This document shows, piece after piece, positions 41,515 to 64,000 of a stretch of DNA of 64,000 nt. A program made the position numbers and the translations under genes. The notes under the pieces are model-generated. The model was not told where the DNA came from and did not search any database. It was given only the letters and a program-made list of their open reading frames with translations. Numbering within the stretch: position 1 is the stretch's first letter; every line of letters begins with the position of its first letter. Source of the DNA: Asterias amurensis (taxonomy: Eukaryota; Echinodermata; Asteroidea; Forcipulatida; Asteriidae); NCBI RefSeq assembly GCF_032118995.1, contig NC_092662.1:12537701-12601700 (forward strand), given 5' to 3'.

Positions 41515-42600
41515 TCACAACGCCTGGAACAGGATACTGGTTCAGAACATCAAAGTAAACGAGGCCTCCGGTCTGGACAACATCCCTGCCAGAGTTTTGA
41601 AAGAGTGCTCAAAATCAATAGCTCCAATACTTCAGAACATTTTTCAGAAGTCTATGGATAGTGGGAGGCTACCTGTGGATTGGTTGAGTGCAAATATTTC
41701 ACCAATTTTTAAGAAAGGTGATAGGACCAGCCCTTCTAACTATCGCCCAATTTCCTTGACCCAGTTACTTGAACAATTATCATACACAGTCACATAATGA
41801 AGCACGTTGATAATCACCACCTGCTTAATGACCTAACCTTCAACATGGTTTCCGGAAAGAGAGATCCTGTGAGACACAATTGGCAGCCTTAACTGAAGAT
41901 CTCGCTAAGATTCTTGACAAAAGAAGCCAAGCTGACCTCATAATAATGGACTTCAGTAAAGCGTTCAACACGGTTCCCCACAAACGCTTACATCACCTCG
42001 GAATCACAAATAGTATCAAAAACTGGATCAATTGTTTTCTAACTATGCGTTATCAAACTGTCGTCATTGATGGAGAAAGATCTTCAAATTCACCTGTCAT
42101 TTCAGGAGTTCCTCAAGGGATGGTCTTAGGTCCGTGGTTATTCCTCATGTATATTAAGGACCTCCAAGACTCAGTAAGCTCTCAGGTACGTCTATTTGCA
42201 GATGATTGCATCTTGTACAGAGAAATAACATCAAATAATGACTGTGTCACTTTACAACAAGACATCAACTCGCTGTGTGAACGGGAGAAAACCTGGCAAA
42301 TGAGCTTCAATGCTTCAAAATGTTTTAAAATGCATGACTCATAAAAAGAAACCAGCTACTCATCAATACTTAATGGGAGATGCCACTTTACAGGAAGTAT
42401 TTCAACAAAAATACTTAGGAGTGGAACTGACTAGAGATTTTTCCTGGTCCAACCACATCAGCCAAGTTACATCTGGGGCAAATAAGATGCTTGGCCTCCT
42501 TAAGAGAAACTTGAGATGCTGTGATGAAAAGACCAAAGCCACTGCATACAACTCCCAATCGTAGGCCAATGACGGAGGTTAATCTGCAAGAGGGCGCTAT
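41515..42600 (+). mobile_element. LINE reverse-transcriptase fragment, degenerate
   Basis: Translated pieces in shifting frames: VNEASGLDNIPARVLKECS, SPIFKKGDRTSPSNYRPISL, ADLIIMDFSKAFNTVPHKRL, SGVPQGMVLGPWLFLMYIKD, VRLFADDCILYREI (RT catalytic FADD) and QKYLGVELTRDFSWSNHI. This is a CR1/L2-like LINE RT. It is 5'- and 3'-truncated with at least two frame changes (near 41790-41880 and 42320), so not active. It lies upstream of GPCPD1 coding exon 1. Confidence 0.85.
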
Positions 42601-42899
42601 ATATATTTCAGGCAATAATGTGTTGGCTATCAGGTAGACTAAAAGCCTTGATCACAGACTTGAAACCAAGTCTAGATGAAGAAAGATCCTTCATCCATTA
42701 TGAGGACATTAGTAGCACAACCGCAGATGTCAACACTTTCTTTTTATTATCACTATCACTTATCAGATACCAGGCTGGGTCTATAGTGCCCATCCCCTTT
42801 TTGTCACTGTCCAAGGATCATTGTTGCCAAGGAAACACGTAAAGTGGATTGGCACTTTTTACACTCGATTCAAACCCTTATCCGTACATTTAAAGTCAG

Positions 42900-43100
42900 G
42901 TTGGTTATACTGGTGTCTTGCCTCGCCTTCAACCTCTGTGACCCCAGTTTGAATCCCTCAGGGGCACTATTGGGTTTTTAGTCCCTACTTCTTGACTGAG
43001 TGGGTTTTCTCTTGGGTTTTCCTCCCTCCCACATCTAAAACTAAAATTTCTACATCATCTTCTTTTCTCATATTCGGCTCTTAATAGAGCTTTGCGAATA
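42900..43100 (+). mobile_element. Probable tRNA-like SINE
   Basis: AGTTTGAATCCCTCAGGGGC resembles a B box, followed by TGGGTTTTCCTCCCTCCCAC and a tail with TTTGCGAATATTTATCC. Single copy in the window, so tentative. Confidence 0.4.
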
Positions 43101-43205
43101 TTTATCCAGATCCAGATCCAAAATCACCTTTCCCCACAATCCTCCCCATCTTTTTAGTTTCCCAAACTGATTTGCATCACTGCTCAATCCCTTTGCCAGA
43201 TTAGG

Positions 43206-62440
<19,235 letters not shown>

Positions 62441-62477
62441 CTGTTGCATAATAACAGTTGAAGAAACAAAACAACAT

Positions 62478-62525
62478 TAAAGGCACTGGACACTTCGTGC
62501 TTAGCAGCTCTATGAAATTGGGCCC
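62478..62525. mobile_element. Joined MITE fragments
   Basis: TTAAAGGCACTGGACACTTC (family B start) is followed by GCTCTATGAAATTGGGCCC (end of the GGGCCCAATTTCATGG type). It lies in the GPCPD1 3' UTR region. Confidence 0.55.
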
Positions 62526-62849
62526 TGATGTGATGTGGTTGAGTTACTCTCTCCTACTACAGTTTTTTTCAGCAGGGATATATTTATTGAGTTTTAATGT
62601 TTAAATTTTTGAGGAATGCTTTGTATTTATTGGTTTTGGGTTTGTGTTTTGTAATTTTTCACTTTTAATGATGCCGAATATTGTTATTAGTTGTTTAAAT
62701 AACCCTTTTTAAAAACAGGGTTATTGTAACAGGCTTACTGAACGCATAATACGCGCTAATAATTTGTGTACAATGTGTAATATTAAGTCCTGAACCACAA
62801 TAGAAAATGGTTTGGTCTATTTTTAAATAATTTTTCGCGGAACAAAATT

Positions 62850-62935
62850 AACTAGAGTGGGAACTTGAACTTGCGACCTCCAGATTATAAAGTACTGGTT
62901 CTCTTCCAAATGAGGTATCTAGCCATGTTGACAAA
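62850..62935 (-). mobile_element. tRNA-like sequence, SINE head
   Basis: Resembles 58085-58190: GAGTGGGAACTTGAACTTGC, GACCTCCAG. No intact tRNA fold was seen. Confidence 0.35.
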
Positions 62936-62969
62936 CTAGAGAGACCGCCAATGTAGGTCTTATCAAGCC

Positions 62970-63147
62970 CGGTTCATACTTCCTGTAGATGCGATTGCGA
63001 TACGAATGTTGACGTCAGAAATTCGCAACGAATATTTCGCAGGGGTTGAGTTGTGGGGGCAGAGTTGTGACCCCAAATTTACTTCAAATTCGCATTGCAT
63101 TCGCAGGACGCAGTATGATCGGGCATTCGCAGTATGAACCGCGCTTA
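62970..63147. mobile_element. MITE (CATACTTCC ends), second copy
   Basis: GTTCATACTTCCTGTAGATG, ACGAATGTTGACGTCAGAAA and GCATTCGCAGTATGAACC. Relative of 51927-52110. Confidence 0.65.
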
Positions 63148-63225
63148 ACTCAGTTGGTAGATAGCTACATGTAGCTGGTACATTGATCTGGAGATCATTG
63201 GTTTAAGTCCTGCTCTTGTCAATTT
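63148..63225 (+). mobile_element. tRNA-like sequence
   Basis: AACTCAGTTGGTAGATAGC and ATCATTGGTTTAAGTCCTG resemble A and B boxes with a stretched variable region. Probably a SINE head. Confidence 0.35.
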
Positions 63226-63499
63226 TCCTGCAACGATTTTAATTCTTAATGATTTTATTGAAAGTAAATTTTTATAAAGACTAATTTACGCACAAATAAC
63301 GATGTAAAATGCACTAAAAATAGCAATATAACGAAAATTGTAATTACTGTATGAATTTTATTATAGTGTATAAAATATATTATTAAAGCAAATGTTTTGT
63401 TAGTACTGGTATTTGGCCATTGCAGGTTTGGTCTGCCTCAATACAACTTCCTGCTATGGTGTTAAAAGTTCAGGTTAGTTGAATCAGGAATATGGGGCA

Positions 63500-63835
63500 G
63501 CAATAGTAACAATAACAATGGTAATATTTACAATGGCTTCTTATATATTGCTCAAGTTTGTCACTCAGCAGTGATGCTCATGTGCTTCAAACATTCAGTA
63601 TTTTTCCTGCAAGGTATTGTGAAGCTACGTTTTTAAAGTATGAGACCTTTTTCTTTTATGGCACAATGGTTTACAGGGTGTTGTGTGGCGCAATTGATAT
63701 GCAGCCAATCCAACCAGGAACACGGGGAACCCCTTCTCTTTTTGCTAAGTGCACTGGGTTATTTTACATGCATCACACAACACATGAGTCCTACGGAAGG
63801 ACTCGGCATTATAGGTGGCATGCCATTCAGTATTG
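63500..63835 (-). mobile_element. tRNA-derived SINE, decayed
   Basis: TTTACAGGGTGTTGTGTGGC, AACCAGGAACACGGGGAACC, CTTTTTGCTAAGTGCACTGG and ATCACACAACACATGAGTCC follow the body of the 60470-60790 copy. Confidence 0.65.
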
Positions 63836-64000
63836 GTAGGCAGTTTTTCTTTCAACAGATAATATTTTATTTTCTCGCTATAAATCAAAATGACCAAATA
63901 ACTACTCAATGCGATGTAACATAAAACAAACAGCGAATGTTTTACATTAGTGCAATGGTGAGACATCATTCTATTGAAAGATTTAATGTTACATTTAATT

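Overview
The window is animal nuclear DNA. It has long introns with GT-AG borders, no operons, and a dense mass of interspersed repeats. The protein sequences and the style of repeats point to an invertebrate deuterostome, most likely an echinoderm and perhaps a sea star. The species call is inference, because no database could be searched.

Five host genes can be supported. (1) The 3' half of a dynamin gene on + (coding exons 376-11716): end of the PH domain, GED and a short proline-rich tail. (2, 3) Two tandem microsomal glutathione S-transferase 1 (MGST1, MAPEG) genes on + (20034-22636 and 26746-29321), each with three coding exons. They share a 164-base stretch of perfect identity in exon 3, while exons 1 and 2 have diverged. 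(4) A minus-strand gene, 39597 down to 31721, with four exons that join in phase to 392 aa. It looks like a type II membrane, glycosyltransferase-like protein of the uncharacterised DUF1647 type. (5) GPCPD1/GDE5 on + (43206-62440): 17 coding exons, 633 aa, with an N-terminal CBM20 and a C-terminal GDPD domain. Genes 4 and 5 are head to head around a CpG-rich stretch near 40.6-40.8 kb that may be a shared promoter.

The remainder is mostly mobile DNA. A Penelope-like element (2380-6317) sits in a dynamin intron. Its two 1433-base arms mirror each other without a length change, and a 12-base direct repeat flanks it. At least eight families of short non-autonomous DNA transposons are inserted at TTAA. 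One carries remains of a THAP zinc-finger exon; TTAA sites, AGG-type ends and THAP together suggest the Kolobok superfamily. Many are long palindromes, some abut and share one TTAA, and some sit inside SINEs. tRNA-derived SINEs (two families or more), truncated LINEs, inverted pairs of Penelope-type tails and a 0.5 kb compound microsatellite fill much of the introns.

The genes do not form one pathway. Dynamin acts in membrane fission, MGST1 in microsomal detoxification, GPCPD1 in glycerophosphocholine turnover, and the fourth gene probably in the Golgi. The most interesting features are the symmetrical Penelope-like element with a ribozyme-like tail, the THAP/TTAA elements, the apparent MGST1 gene conversion, and a partly duplicated GPCPD1 exon that would act as a truncating exon if spliced.
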